A DNA stretch of 64,000 nt from Monomorium pharaonis. Lineage: Eukaryota > Arthropoda > Insecta > Hymenoptera > Formicidae. The stretch spans positions 30,363,585 through 30,427,584 of the forward strand of contig NC_050470.1 of assembly GCF_013373865.1 (NCBI RefSeq). The letters are read 5' to 3'. The translations under genes and the position numbers were made by a program. The notes under the pieces were generated by a model. It was not told the DNA's origin. It saw only the letters and a program-made list of their open reading frames with translations, and searched no databases. This document shows positions 23,780 to 36,742 of the stretch, one piece after another (within the stretch, counting starts at the first letter, position 1; each line of letters starts with the position of its first letter).

Positions 23780-26700
23780 CGAGGCGTTCGCTCCTTTGGT
23801 GAGCTTCATTGAGAACTCGGAGTTGACAGGTGTCGGAGCGGATTAAAATTCAAATGAACAAGTTGTATGGTAATGTGGCAACATTCCCGATTTTACAGAG
23901 GATTTAACACACACCTGTACTCTACGGGCCGACTAAGAAATGAGCGTTTTAAAATGATTCAAGTAATGAAAGCGGAAGTAGTAAATTATTAGAAAATATT
24001 AAATAGGATCGCCAAAGATCATTACAATATCTCTTTACCTTGGATATTCGGAAGCAGCTAATAAGTCGCTCGTTTGCGATATATATACATAAGGTTAAAG
24101 TTTTATCATAAAATTACTTGCGAGCATGTGCAGTGAATCACGCAATGATCCGATGATCCGATGATCCGATGAAACGTGTAAAACATTAGAAAGTTTTAAT
24201 TTCGCGGTATCGATAGAAAGTCTTACCGCGCCTGGCGCGAAAGCAATTTTAAGCGTTAATACACTTGCATCCTCACGGATGAAATTAGTCCCCGGAATGG
24301 ATGATCGATCGTAACGATCGATACACGACTGCTAATACAAGAATTATCGCCGCTTCCAGAAGTAGGCGAGCGCGCTAGATCGAAAACAATATAATCAATA
24401 GCCGGAGGTTAATGTTATTAGAAAGTCTGGATATCATGCGATCGAACAGTTTTGAATATAGACATCCCTATATTCGTCAGGTGCAAGTACCTCATCCCGT
24501 TTCTCTTTTTTTTCTGTTTGTTTTATTCTAATTTTCTGATAGGTAACGAGTCAAATTGCAAAAAAATAAAATAAAATAAAAAATCAAAGTTTAATTGAAA
24601 AGTAATTTTTAAGTTTTAGCAATTAACTTAAATAAAAGTATATTTATTCGTTTAGTAATCAAAACTCGATGTATTTTATTAGTTTTATTAATTAATCTTC
24701 TCTGAAGTATATTTAAAAAATTACTTTCTTATTACATAGATAATAATATAGGTAATGACATTTTTTACAAACTTGAACTCTTTTTCATACGTTGGATTTA
24801 TACTTTTCATCTTACATAACATAGTCATACAAGTCTAAAAGAAACGTACAAAGAGCTTTGACGTATTTTGAAATATTCCTGAAAGACGTCTTTCAGACAT
24901 TTGTCTGTGATAGTAGAAGGGAAAGTAGAAGAGGGAAGAATGTGAATTGGCTTCGTTCTCCTTGCCGATTTCGCGGTTCTTAATAAAATGATTATCAATT
25001 GGCGCAAAGTGTGCCACTCTAAAGGAAGGCGAAAGAAACGTAATCCACTTAGAGGAAGCCGTAATGAATAATGAATGCACGGATGATTTTCGCAGCTCGC
25101 ATTAGTCAATCTGGCGAGCGCTCGCCAGCGATTAGTTCGCAATGTTCCGCGGCGGAATCCCCCGTGTGAATTGGGTCAAGTTGATTCCTTCTTAAAATAA
25201 CCGTAACCACTTGCCGTGATCGAACGCGCCACTTTCACTGATTAGTCGCGCGCCTCCTAAACACGCGTTTTACCTTATATGTCTCGTAGGTGTCCTAGCC
25301 CTCTCACCCTCCGATTGAATTGCATTCCCCGACTAAATGTGGACTTCAGAAGAGAAATTTCTTTAGAGGAGAATAGAATTTTCAATATTTTTTATATTAT
25401 TGTACACACACACTCTCTTTTAGAAATTATTCCATTATTTTTATCGCTAAATATTTTTATTGAAAAAAAAAATCGCGAAACGATTGACAATTAACAAATA
25501 AATTATTCAATTACTTTATATGCACATTTTATTGATATTTGATTATTACAATTTCTTTAGCAATATTAATTTATGCATTTTTTCTGATTTAATATTGAAA
25601 AAAAATAAATGTTGCCCTCCTTTTATCGCAATATTTGTATTCGTATAAAAATAATGAATAATAAAGTTTTCATATTTTTCTTGATATAATAAATTACTAT
25701 ATTATTTGTAACAGTTGTTAAACCTTTTTGTATATCTTTTTGTATACCTATAAAAATTATGACGTTTCATATAAATATTAATTCTATTCAATTATAAATC
25801 ACATTTTTCAGTTTAAAATTTTATTTCTACATTAGAATATAATATAAATATTTTATGTATAACGGAGATTATAAATATTATACTTATATTATACTAATAA
25901 GATTATCTTAAATTTCAAGTATTACAAGCTCTCTCGAGATCTTAATCTGAAGAGCGGACTATTGTGATTTCGCTTTCGTCGAAAGTCACGGACATATTAG
26001 TGCCGTTAGAAACGAAACTTGATCAATTGTTTCGCGTTGCGAATAGCTCGCAGAAGCATTCACTTGCGCATCACTATTTCGCTCTAGTTTCAAACTACAA
26101 GCGTGCCGGTTCGGAACAAATTAGAGCCGCTTTTGTTCGCGATGGATTTGGGTCTCTCCTCGCAACGAGTCCGTTAGAGCGTTTCGCCGTCACGGTCCCT
26201 GAGCCGTGAAAGATTTGTCCTCTATATCGCCCGACCCAAAAATTAAGGGATAACCGCAGAATCGTCTCGGAAACGAAACGGGACATCACAATGTGCCATT
26301 TGTATGCGCTTTCTCGAAACGCGAGCGCGAAAGCTGCGTCGATTAACAGACTGTTAATGTTTTCGCTCGGGCTGCGAAATAGAAGAATGCAGATTACGAG
26401 AAATCTTCCTGCTGTTATTCGCTAATGACGAAATGTTACTGCTATCGTTTTCACGAGATGAGGCTAATTCGCGATTTTGATTGCTTTTCTACAATTGCCT
26501 CGCTTTTCTGATTTCCGCGAGATTAAATAGCCCATTTTTACGATCGCGTTCGAAGAGTTCGCGTAATCGCGATCGAGAAAAGAATAGAGTCTGATAAGCA
26601 CAAAGTGGAACCTTACTTGAACGAGAGGTATCGAGATATTTGCTTATCCTTACTCGTCTACAGCATGTGCTTGACCCAAAGACCATGAACGTGACACACA

Positions 26701-29436
26701 ATGCAGCTTTTATTGTCATTGTTGCGTCAATAGACACATTCACAACACACTGGACTATTAGCGGTAGATCTATTAGCGACTATCTCTCTGTTCCTTTCAT
26801 CGCCGTTTCTCCCACGCCCAATTAATAACAGGTGCCCGAATCTCTGCTGTGAAAAGCAACTTACAAGTAATGGAAAACGAGAGGGGAAAACCTATTAGAT
26901 ATTTACCACGTTAGCATTACGTTGTTAGTTGCATCGTCGCGCATGTATGTAATATGTAACGACGCTATAAAGCTTTCCTTTACGGCGGTTATAATTTTTC
27001 ACGATTGTAATTATAAATAAATTGGAATTAACGCGCGTTACCGAAGGAAGAAACTTCCGTGAAAGCTCTTCATTAGCGATGCACAACGATGCATAAAGGT
27101 CGATGCTTTACACCGTGCTAATTCCGCAAAAGAAGCTAAACGTTCAGACCTATTAATCTCTATTTCTGATTACGCAAAGCTTCACCAAAGCGTCAATTAA
27201 ATCGGGCGTGCAACGAATAAAAATTTTCAGATCTATCAAAACGATAAAAAACATTAAGTAGTAAAAATCAGAAAATAATTTTCAGCATTTGAACGGCAAT
27301 AACGCGACATACTTCGCATTAATTTGTAATAATGTATTAAGAAAATTCGAATTTTTTAAATTAAAAAATTCAATTCTAATTTACGACTTTTCCAAAAATT
27401 AAATGTGCCATTTTACATGCCATTAAATGTTTTAAATTCAAGCTTTGCACATTTCTCCAAATTGTTAAGAAAAATATTATACAAAGTGAAAATCAGGTTT
27501 TTAAGAAAAGATCTAATTTGATGATATAATGCTTTCAAAATCAAGATATTCTTTTCCTATAAGAATCTTCGGAATTTTGTAATAGCGTTTCACATATGTT
27601 ATATGTATACAGCTTTCTTTTCGTGTAATTATACACCGTAGATAATTAGTTTTTCGACAGATAACGAACGAGATGTTTAATTGGTGAGTAAAATGCTCGC
27701 AAAGGTACAAATGTATGTCAATCGCGCAACTCGACTCGTTAACGCGGTTTCGAGGTGGTCCACTCTGTCCCGACGAAAATCAAGTGCAATAAAATTTAGC
27801 GGCCGGAAACATTTACCACTGCGATCACCGAGGAATAGCACCGCATTTCATTAATTTTAATAGGCGGTTCTTTCGACGGTACGACGCGGTTAATTAAAAG
27901 ATGAAACTCCAGAAACCTGGCTGATTATTTTAATGATTATTTATGAGATCCCAATTTGACGTCGAAGTTGCCCATGCACTTCTCGAAATATTTCGCAACA
28001 TATTGCATATTAAAAGTCAACAAACTCAGAGAAGCATTTGTAACGGGAACATCTGAAAACTCTGACGTTTTAAACCCGTTGTTGTGTCACGGTAAAATTT
28101 GCTATTAATTTCAAGGCGCAGGATTTTATTCGAAAGGAAGAAAATAATCAGCGTACCGTTAATAAAAATCTCCACAATATATAGACGGTAAGCGAGAAAT
28201 GTATATCGATCGAAAGTCGATTTCTAGTGAATGACTCGATATTTAGGCCTCGCCTTTGCTGCGAAAATTCACTTATAGCAGCCTTAATGTATCATTATCT
28301 ATTATTAAATTGAAATCTACATTTCAATCGTAGGAAAGATTTCTTACACATATTTTTCGATCTGATTATATTATTCATACAATTTAAGAACAAAAAGAAT
28401 TGCAATGCATTTCGCAACAAAAAATTATGTGACATAACTACATCGCATCATTATACATATTAAACATTTATAAATAATATTTACTATTGCAAAACTAAAC
28501 ATATATCTTTCACTTTTTCTGGCATACTTTCTATTCATTAAGATATTAAATTATTTATCAAATTATAATAAAACAATATGAATGTAAACATGTACTAAAT
28601 CAATTACTATATAATTCTCATAATATTAAACATTATATGCTGCAATAATAACAATTATCATAATTACAAGGAAAGAAAAAACATGGCGCGCAAAAAACTG
28701 CGGCGCGAGATACGAGAGATATGTATTGCACGAAAACTTGGCGCGACTCGATACGTCGTAAACAAAACAAAGTAATACGGGCAACATTTCCTTGGGATAC
28801 AACACGGGACACCCTACCGCCACGAGAAATCATATCCGTCGGCGTTGCCGTGGCCGCTAGCGACGATACGCACACGTGATGTTAAAGTAGGTCACTTTTA
28901 TCCCCTGTAGCAAGCGATCGCGATCGCGATCAGAGATTGGGATCGGCCGGAGCCATCGGCCCATGGAGAGCGAGCGACTTGGTACTCGAAGATATCTACA
29001 ATTATTGTTACACACTATTATTCCAGCTGAATCTTCCAGAAAAATTGATACGATTACGCGTGCTAAACTTCGTAACTGCCTACGTTTTTTTATACGACAC
29101 TGGCGTGTGTCGCGAGTTTCCGAATCCGTCCGGTCTCTCTCGTCTCGTAAACGTTCGTGGAACGGAGAAGATCGAGCGCCCGCGATTCGAATGAATCCTA
29201 GAGAGCCGATGTAATCGCGCTCGTTCGACTATTTCCGCGACTAATGAGCAGAGCGCGAATAATGAAATTACGCTTGTATGCGCAAGTAGCCCGCTCGTAA
29301 AGCGAGAATCACGTGAGTCGCGGACGGAGACGCGGGGCCGACGCGATTCGAGAGACGTTTGGGATCAGAGAAACGGTCGAGGAAATCTGCGAGAGCGTCA
29401 CGCGCGGCCCGGTCGTCCGCCAACGTCCGCCACCGT

Positions 29437-29471
29437 GCGTCGTCGTCGTCATCGTCATCGTCGTCGTCGTG
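29437..29471. repeat. (GTC)n-rich trinucleotide repeat
   Basis: GTC/ATC units. Its frames give poly-Ser, poly-Asp or poly-Arg/His, none linked to a domain. Confidence 0.9.
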
Positions 29472-29978
29472 GCGTAATAGCGCGCCGCGCACGGAGCGGT
29501 CAAGTGCTTTCATCGCTATTAGCGATGCGAGACCGGTCGTCTCGGAAACGCCCTTTCCAGTATAGTCACCGGTCATCAATTTTACGGATGCGACGCAGAG
29601 CGGGCAAGCTGCTCTAAATGGCGACGCGCGAGATTTCTAAATCGCGACAAAACGGACGGATACAATCTTGCCGTATCATCGTCGTATCGACCGTCGATGT
29701 CTCCCGATGTCACAGCGACGGACGGAGATGCGAAAGAAGGTGTACAGGTAAACAGGTGTGCATGTTCACGCGCGATATGCACGAAAATATACATACGGGT
29801 ATCGAGATGCATATCGCAGGCCGGCGCTCGCGGCCCTCGTTACTCTTACACGAGTGCGATTAATTCTCCCTCTTTCGTTCTTTCGTTCGCTCCCAAGTCC
29901 CCATGGCGTTCACCCATCGACCTTCTTAAGAGAGATCCGTCGACTTTTCCATCGGCCTCGATCTCGATACACACGGAG

Positions 29979-29979
<1 letters not shown>

Positions 29980-30018
<39 letters not shown>

Positions 30019-30043
30019 TGATGACGACGACGGCGACGGCGAC
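29980..30043. repeat. (GAC)n trinucleotide repeat
   Basis: About thirteen perfect GAC units and then GATGAT/GACGGC variants. Confidence 0.95.
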
Positions 30044-32752
30044 GTGTATCTAAACGCGGAAAGAGCGGCCGTCAACGCGCAAGAAAATATGTGAGGTCTA
30101 GGTAGATGACACGAGATAGATCACAGATCGTAGATAACACGCTTTTCGACGATGACCCCCTTTAAACGCACGCGCGACATTCCATACAACGTAATCCTAC
30201 GACGATGAAATACACGTCCACGAGGCGCAGAACAGATTTTACACGTCGCTCCGAGGACCGCGCGATCCTTAATGTCTTGTCCGGTCTTTCCCATCATGAA
30301 GACGGTATTAGCATTTAATTAATAGCGTTACTGTTCCCTCGCGTGACGAATTTTCTCCCTGCGAGCGATTGAATTAATTAATTGCTGTAATTATCTAAAA
30401 CAAGTACATGCAGAGAGAGGGAGAGAGAGATTATTTTCCAAAGGTTAATCCGTGACTGTAATGAGTCTGAAATTAATAACAGAAATTTATCCTTCGCTCG
30501 GAGTTTCCGTGCTAAGCTGGAAAACTTTCGCTTTTTCCCCTGCGATTAATCGGAAACTATAGGCGGCACTGAGAACTTAATTGGTGGCACTCGCGAGCCC
30601 GTGACACAATGAGACCCGCGCGCGGATTCTGTGCCACTAAATAAGACGCGCTGCCATACGAAACGGACAGTGATATGACACACAAAACGTGAAAATAAGG
30701 ATGAATTGCGACGTTGTGCCGTTCCGCGCGTGGTCGAAAGGTTTCACCGAGTACGTACGTACGAGGGGCTTTCTCTCGGATGGAAAAAATCAACCGGCGG
30801 CGACTCGACAAAATTTCCAAATATATGCGAGAGACGTAAAGTCTTCGCCGCAATGTAGTTTTATCGCCGCGACACGCGATTGAAAGTGTGCCGGTTGTGG
30901 CGCGCGCACACAAAAAAAATTGACGCATACTTCCCCACGCTCCCGGAGAGCGGATTTTCATCGAAATCCGCTGGTTTTATTAATGCAATCTCAATTGCAC
31001 GATGCCCGCGAGTTATTAACTAACGCACTAACGAATCGTCGCATCGTGCGTCCTCATCTCTCCCCCGGCACTTTCACTATCTCCATAATCACCAAGCATA
31101 TAAGGCTGAAGGAAGTTCCATATTAACGTTACGTCTAAGAAACGAGAGTCAACAAGTGTATCATCGATACACATCCCGCTATTAGACTAATCGCAGATTA
31201 TGTGTGAATACGTGTACTCTTAAATTTCGTACACAAAATTAACTTACACAAACTTACTTCCGTCGCCGAATTAAATGGCTGTACAAAGGTGTGCTGTAAG
31301 AGTATAAAAAATAAAAACTTTTTGACGTTTTGTTCGAGCGGGGAAAATTTACGTTGCTTTGCTAATTGAAACAATTGTAATAAGTGTCCTTATTAAAATT
31401 CCATTTTTGTAAAGACACCACAGACGCGTGCTTCGCGCACGCTATTCAACGTTTTTAAAAAATACTTTTTAATAATAAATTACTAATTCGGCAATGACAG
31501 CCTCTCATGAAGTTAATTAACAAGAGAACTAATCAGCGTCGCGATAAAGCAGTGAAAATATTTCGATAGATTCGACCATCGATTTCATGCCTTTTTTAGG
31601 AGCGGGATTAAATAAAATTAATTAAAGTTTCAGAAAACGAGTAAAATCTCAATTAATCTTAATTAATGCTTATAAAGAAACATTTCTAAAATAATTAATC
31701 AATTTACATATAACTTTACCTTCTTGGGATCTAATAATAAAATTACCAAAATACAATAGACTTTGGTCTCAAAGACGCAAACCGACTGTAAATCCGAAGC
31801 TGGTTAACGTTAAACCAAGACGTGCGTCGCGCATAAAGATACATATGTCGGCAGAGTATCCATTCAGCGTCGATAATGATGACTATTATGTCTGTACTTT
31901 CTCCAAATTAGCGACAAAACGTCACGCGCTACGCTCGCATTAGATAGGGTTGCGTCCGTGATTTTCCTTTTACTTTCAAAACTATTGTCAAGATGTGAAA
32001 GAAATTGAAAGTTGGACGCACGCGTGTGTCTCTTAAAAGAACGGTCTTTACATGCCTAGAGTCATCTAAGAATGTCTAGGATTATCTAAGATCGTGAATC
32101 TCATTAACCTTGCAAGTCAATTCGTCAATAAATATGGATGGACAGGCTACGACGGAAGAAAATAAAATTGACGCATCATAAGATTATGGTTAACAACTGT
32201 TAACACATTGATTCATTACATAAATTAAGTTGGAATACAATAATGTTACACAACTGTAAAATATATCCTTATTGCTCTAATAGTGACATATAAATTTTTA
32301 AAAAGTCTCTAATTGTCTTTCTGCACTGATTCATATGATATATAATATTCTGAAAAGAACGATGTAGGCAGACAAATGTAGCTTTAAAATTTAATTTAAA
32401 AAATATTTGTTAGTAATTAAAAAAATAATAAATAAAGATTCTGAATAGCATTATTTTATATTCTCATAATGATTTTATATACGAAATTCATAAAAATGCC
32501 AACATATTGAAGTAACAAGTTTTATCTTACGTGTACGTTTACGTACAATAAATTGCTAGATGGAAATGTTTCCTAGGAATACCTTGGTATTAATTTAGCG
32601 AGTCCATCCATTTTAAAGAGTAATGGATCTATTAATTTTAATGCAATTTAAGGCAATTTAATTAATTAATAATACAATTTAATTAGTAAATTAATTATCA
32701 ATACCATTCCACAGAGATCCATTACTCAGATTAAAAATAATTTGTCACTCAC

Positions 32753-32790
32753 CGGCACACGATGCGCAGCAGCGGAGTTTTTTTATTAAT
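32753..32790 (-). CDS. Candidate 38-bp exon following 33109-33197
   Basis: It is bounded by acceptor attacag and a strong donor CCG/GTGAGT on the - strand, and is GC-richer than its flanks. Spliced to the candidate at 33109 it reads RLIKKLRCCASCA. The cysteine cluster is notable but short, and no product can be named. Confidence 0.25.
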
Positions 32791-33108
32791 CTGTAATACA
32801 AATATAATCAAAAATATAATAGCGTCCACAATAATTAATATTATAAAAAGTGCAAAAAAATAATATACATTAAATATTTTACTCATCTCTTTCAAGCACA
32901 AATTATTAATTAAATCATTATACTTCCGACAAAAATATCTTCCAAGATTAAAAATCGACAAAATAAAGTCTCCAATTCTTGTATAATTAAGCAGTTTAAA
33001 TAAATGAAAAATAAATTAATTTTACGAAGAGAAGTAATTTGATTAAATTAATAATATAGTTTAATCAATAATAAATTAATTTAATATATAAATCATACGC
33101 TCGTTTAC

Positions 33109-33197
33109 CTCGTGGTTGCTCCGCTGTTGCCCGATGCCTCCCAGGTCCTCCACCTCCTCTCTCGTTGTCGTTCCTTTATGGCACTGGACACACTCAT
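33109..33197 (-). CDS. Candidate first coding exon of an unknown gene
   Basis: From an ATG at 33197-33195 the - strand reads MSVSSAIKERQRERRW and on to SGNSGATT, ending phase 2 at donor GAG/GTAAAC. A 38-bp candidate exon at 32790-32753 can continue the frame. Its position at the edge of a CpG-rich tandem array followed by AT-rich, intron-like DNA suits a 5' end. The family is not recognised and no later exons were found, so this is tentative. Confidence 0.28.
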
Positions 33198-33229
33198 TCA
33201 CTCGCGGGAATGCGACTAGCGATAATCAC

Positions 33230-34980
33230 TTCGATGCGACGATCACGTGGCACCTTATCCGGCACTCCCGATGTTCACTGTAAACAATGCGAATTCATTA
33301 AGTCGTAACAACGAGCGAAACTGAAGACGGCAACTGAATCTCGAACGCGAGAAATCATCTTCGCGCGACGCACAACATAACATAACCTTCGACCGAACTC
33401 GCCGCCGCTGTTACTACTTACGGGGATTCGGCATGCGATCGCGTTGCAGGACAATTATTAAACTCCACGTTCTAATCCGTATTGAAGTATACGAATCGAG
33501 ATCGAAAACGGACACCTACGGATTGTAATACGAGTTAAAATGCAATCGACGCCTTGCCAATCTCGCGCGACGAACGCCGATCGGATGCGAAACCCGCACG
33601 AGTTTACACAGAAAGTACAGTAATAAGGACCTCGAGATGACGATCGCCAGGCACCTCGCACGACACTCCCGATGTTCGCCGTGATAACGTCGCGAACGAC
33701 GAGAAAACGCGAAACGACAAGTGCTAGCGTCGAAGCTGCGATCCGCGTCACTGGACACACGCGACGTTAGGCGAGTTAGCGAGCTGCATCGACGATTCGC
33801 GGGGGGACGCGCGGTTACATTCACGCGATACTTTGTCGCGATGCGTATAACCTTCTTTTTGGGGTTATAACAACGCTCGCTAACCGACGACGGTATGCGA
33901 TCGCAACTCGGAGCGATTATCTCCGTGCTCTATGTATGCTATTGCTAATATACGAATCCAGACTAAAAAAACATCCACGGATAGTAATAGATATCCTGTG
34001 AGAGGACGCCTTGTCGATTCGGTCGCTCGCGCGACAAACGCCGTTGGATGCGAAACTCGCAATTTAACAAGTCGACGGTGCAGAAGTAAGAGGCATCTCG
34101 ATATGACAATCGCGAGGCACCTTGCACGACACCCCCGATATTGACCGTGAACAACGCACGGTTTACTCGTCACGACAACGAAAAGACGCGAGGCGAAAAG
34201 TGCTAGCGTCGAAGCTGCGATCCGCGTCACTGGACACACGCGACGTTAGGCGAGTTAGCGGGCTGCACCGACGAACGCCGATTCGCGGGGGGACGCGCGG
34301 TTACATTCACGCGATACTTTGTCGCGATGCGTATAACCTTCTTTTTGGGGTTATGACAACGGTCGCTAACCGACGACGGCATGCGATCGCGACTCGAAGT
34401 GATTATCTCCGTGCTCTATGTATGCTAATATACGAATCCAAACTAAAAAAAACATCCACGGATAGTAATAGACATCCGTGAGAGGACGCCTTGTCGATTC
34501 GGTCGCTCGCGCGACAAACGTCAATCGGAGCTGTTGGATGCGAAACTCACAATTTAACAAGTCGATACAGAAATAAGAGGCACCTTGCACCGACACTCCC
34601 GATATTGACCGTGAACGACGCACGGTTTACTTGTCGCGACAACGAAAAGACGCGAGGCGACAAGTGCTGTCGAAGCTGTCTGCGAGCCGCGTCACTCCGC
34701 ACTCGACGAATTAGCACGGCTGTCGAATCTCGGACGCTGCGGGTCGCGCGGTCAACTTCACGCGACACTCGCCGCGACGCATAACCGTCAGACCAATTGA
34801 AGCCGCAACCAAGACACGATCGCTGTTGATACCAAGACACGATCGCGCGTCGGGACGATAGCTATCTCTAACGCATGCTGATAAATATTACGAATTCAAA
34901 TTGGAGGCGAATATTGTAATGTTTCTACGGAAATGCGGTCGACACCCTGCCGATGCCGCGACAAGTGTTGATCGACCGAG
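33230..34980. repeat. Degenerate tandem array, unit about 0.46-0.49 kb
   Basis: Two near-complete, closely similar units (about 33432-33893 and 33894-34380) share long blocks, including GATCCGCGTCACTGGACACA, TTCGCGGGGGGACGCGCGGT and TATAACCTTCTTTTTGGGGT. A third diverged unit follows (34381 to about 34800), and partial units flank it (33230-33431 and about 34815-34980). The units are CpG-rich and non-coding as far as visible. The paralogous ORFs they create begin with non-ATG codons. Confidence 0.85.
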
Positions 34981-35937
34981 GTTTGTGAAATCGATGATTT
35001 AATAAATCAGGTATTATTGAGCATCGAATAATTTTTGCCACGCGAGCTTAATTGACGAAGATCGAAAAAGGATTGAGGTTTACGCTCGTTAATTAAACTC
35101 CGCCGGATCGTAGGTCCGCTTCGCACCGGCGACATCTTGGTAATGACGAAGTTCCGCCAACTTTACGCTAATACAGCGCGAAGTTCAGGGCACTCATTAG
35201 ATCCCCAGTAATGTGCAGTCGAAATGCCAATATGTTTAGATTAGGTTATACAGCGCATAATTTCAGCGAAACGCAACAAATTATCGTGACTTTTCGTTCT
35301 TCGAATTACTTTAGTTTTGCAATACTTCGAAGAAACCTGCGCTTTCAATTAAGAAAAAAACAATAAAGGTAAGTTATACTGTCATAATCGGTCGAAAGAG
35401 CCGAAGGTACGTGCGTTCGAAGACCTAGCACCGTTAAATACGATAATTTATAATTCTCGTCATCTATCACGTCGGTTTCCATTTTTTAAATAATTAAAGT
35501 CGCGCGAAATCTATCTCCCGATAAGCGGTCATCGCTTCGATGCGCTCGCGAGACGTTAATTAACCGCGGGAGTTAATTAACCGCGCGCTCTTATAGTCCG
35601 CCGAGCGTCCGCGTAGAATTATCGCGCTTCCTCCTGACACTTGTCGCGATCGTGTTTCGATAGGCAAATGTTATACGCATATACGTAACATTTGCCCGCG
35701 ACGAGACGTGGGAAAGCATTATGTTTTACCAGTTAATTTTTTATCTTCTCCCCTCCTCCGCCGAGATCTTTTAATATTACTTAAAACAAATAGCCGTCGA
35801 ATATTCCGTCGCGGTTTCACAAAACAAACGTCAGAGTTACAAATGATTTAAAAAATCAGATTGATGTAACTGTTGACGAATTTACCATTTATATATGTTT
35901 ATATCTAAATTATTAATATATTTATAATTCATATTAA
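34981..35937. other. Non-coding stretch
   Basis: Mixed composition with no supported gene. It contains an 11-bp perfect hairpin at 35663-35696. Confidence 0.5.
35663..35696. repeat. Perfect 11-bp hairpin
   Basis: GGCAAATGTTA and TAACATTTGCC are separated by 12 bp that are themselves nearly palindromic (tacgcatatacg). Confidence 0.8.
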
Positions 35938-36742
35938 TAACTAGCTATGCTCTACTACGCGTTGCAGTGGCTCTCTATTCTTATGCTACGTTTTTTTCAA
36001 ATTTTCTTTGCTTTTGTTGTTTAACTTTCAAGAGCCTTGTTTAACTGTTGCTCTTTTTATTTTATTTTTGAATAAGCATTTATCTATCTTTAATAAATCT
36101 AATATTCATTTATTCACGTACTTCTAACTTTTTTTTCTAAAAGCTGCCATGGATTTAGAAATCCAATCAAAAGACTGTTTTAAATAAGTTCCTTTTTTTC
36201 AATAAAATAAAAGCCATCTTTATTTTTCTTATTACCTTAATTTAAACACAATAGAAACATTCTTCGCCTCTCTCGGTCTCTCCCGTCTCTCCCCGTCTCT
36301 CCCTGTCACTCCCGGTCTCTCCCCGTCTCTCCTGGTCTCTCCCCGTCTCTTCCCGTCTCTACCCGTCTCTCCCGGTCTCTCCCTGTCTCTCCCCGTCTCT
36401 CCCGGTCTCTCCCTGTCTCTCCCCGTCTCTCCCCGTCTCTCTCCGTCTCTCCCCATCTCTACCCGTTTCTCGCCGTCTCTCCCGATCTCTCCCCGTTTCT
36501 CCCGGTCTCTCCCCGTCTCTCCCCGTCTCAATGTGTCAAAATTTCAATAATATTAATGAAAAACTATTTTTTACACTTAAATTATGCCATCATTTTTGAA
36601 ACACCGGTATATCCAAAATCAAACCCCATAAGAACACTCCCGTTTTCGAATGCAACATTGTGTCAAAATTTCAAAGCAATAGGTGAAAAACTTACGGAGA
36701 TCTTAGATGAGGAACAAACATTTACATTTTTATTTATATAGA
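35938..36742 (+). mobile_element. Unclassified interspersed element carrying the 10-bp minisatellite
   Basis: The left end contains ACTAGCTATGCTCTACTACG. The right end contains AATTTCAAAGCAATAGGTGA and finishes with an ACATTTTTATTTATATAGAT tail. These paired features recall a widespread family of short, non-autonomous insect elements that I cannot name with certainty. The middle is occupied by the minisatellite at 36269-36530. A 61-codon ORF at the right end (KAIGEKLTEILDEEQTFTFL) is the translated tail and is not a gene. Confidence 0.4.
36269..36530. repeat. 10-bp minisatellite, about 26 copies
   Basis: The same tctctcccNg unit as at 7911-8110, but more diverged (occasional tcact, tctac and tttct variants). 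Confidence 0.95.

Larger units (their letters stand above)
23820..32700. other. Long region without a supported gene
   Basis: Mostly AT-rich unique sequence, with a CpG-rich block at 28.9-30.3 kb containing GTC and GAC trinucleotide arrays. No open frame shows a recognisable domain or a consistent splice structure. Confidence 0.5.

Noticed and set aside
33458..34239. Two paralogous - strand ORFs beginning CPVTRIAAST
   Set aside because: They arise from the tandem DNA repeat, start with non-ATG codons and diverge by frameshift, so they are repeat by-products.
36232..36531. 99-codon repetitive - strand ORF
   Set aside because: The same minisatellite translated; not a gene.
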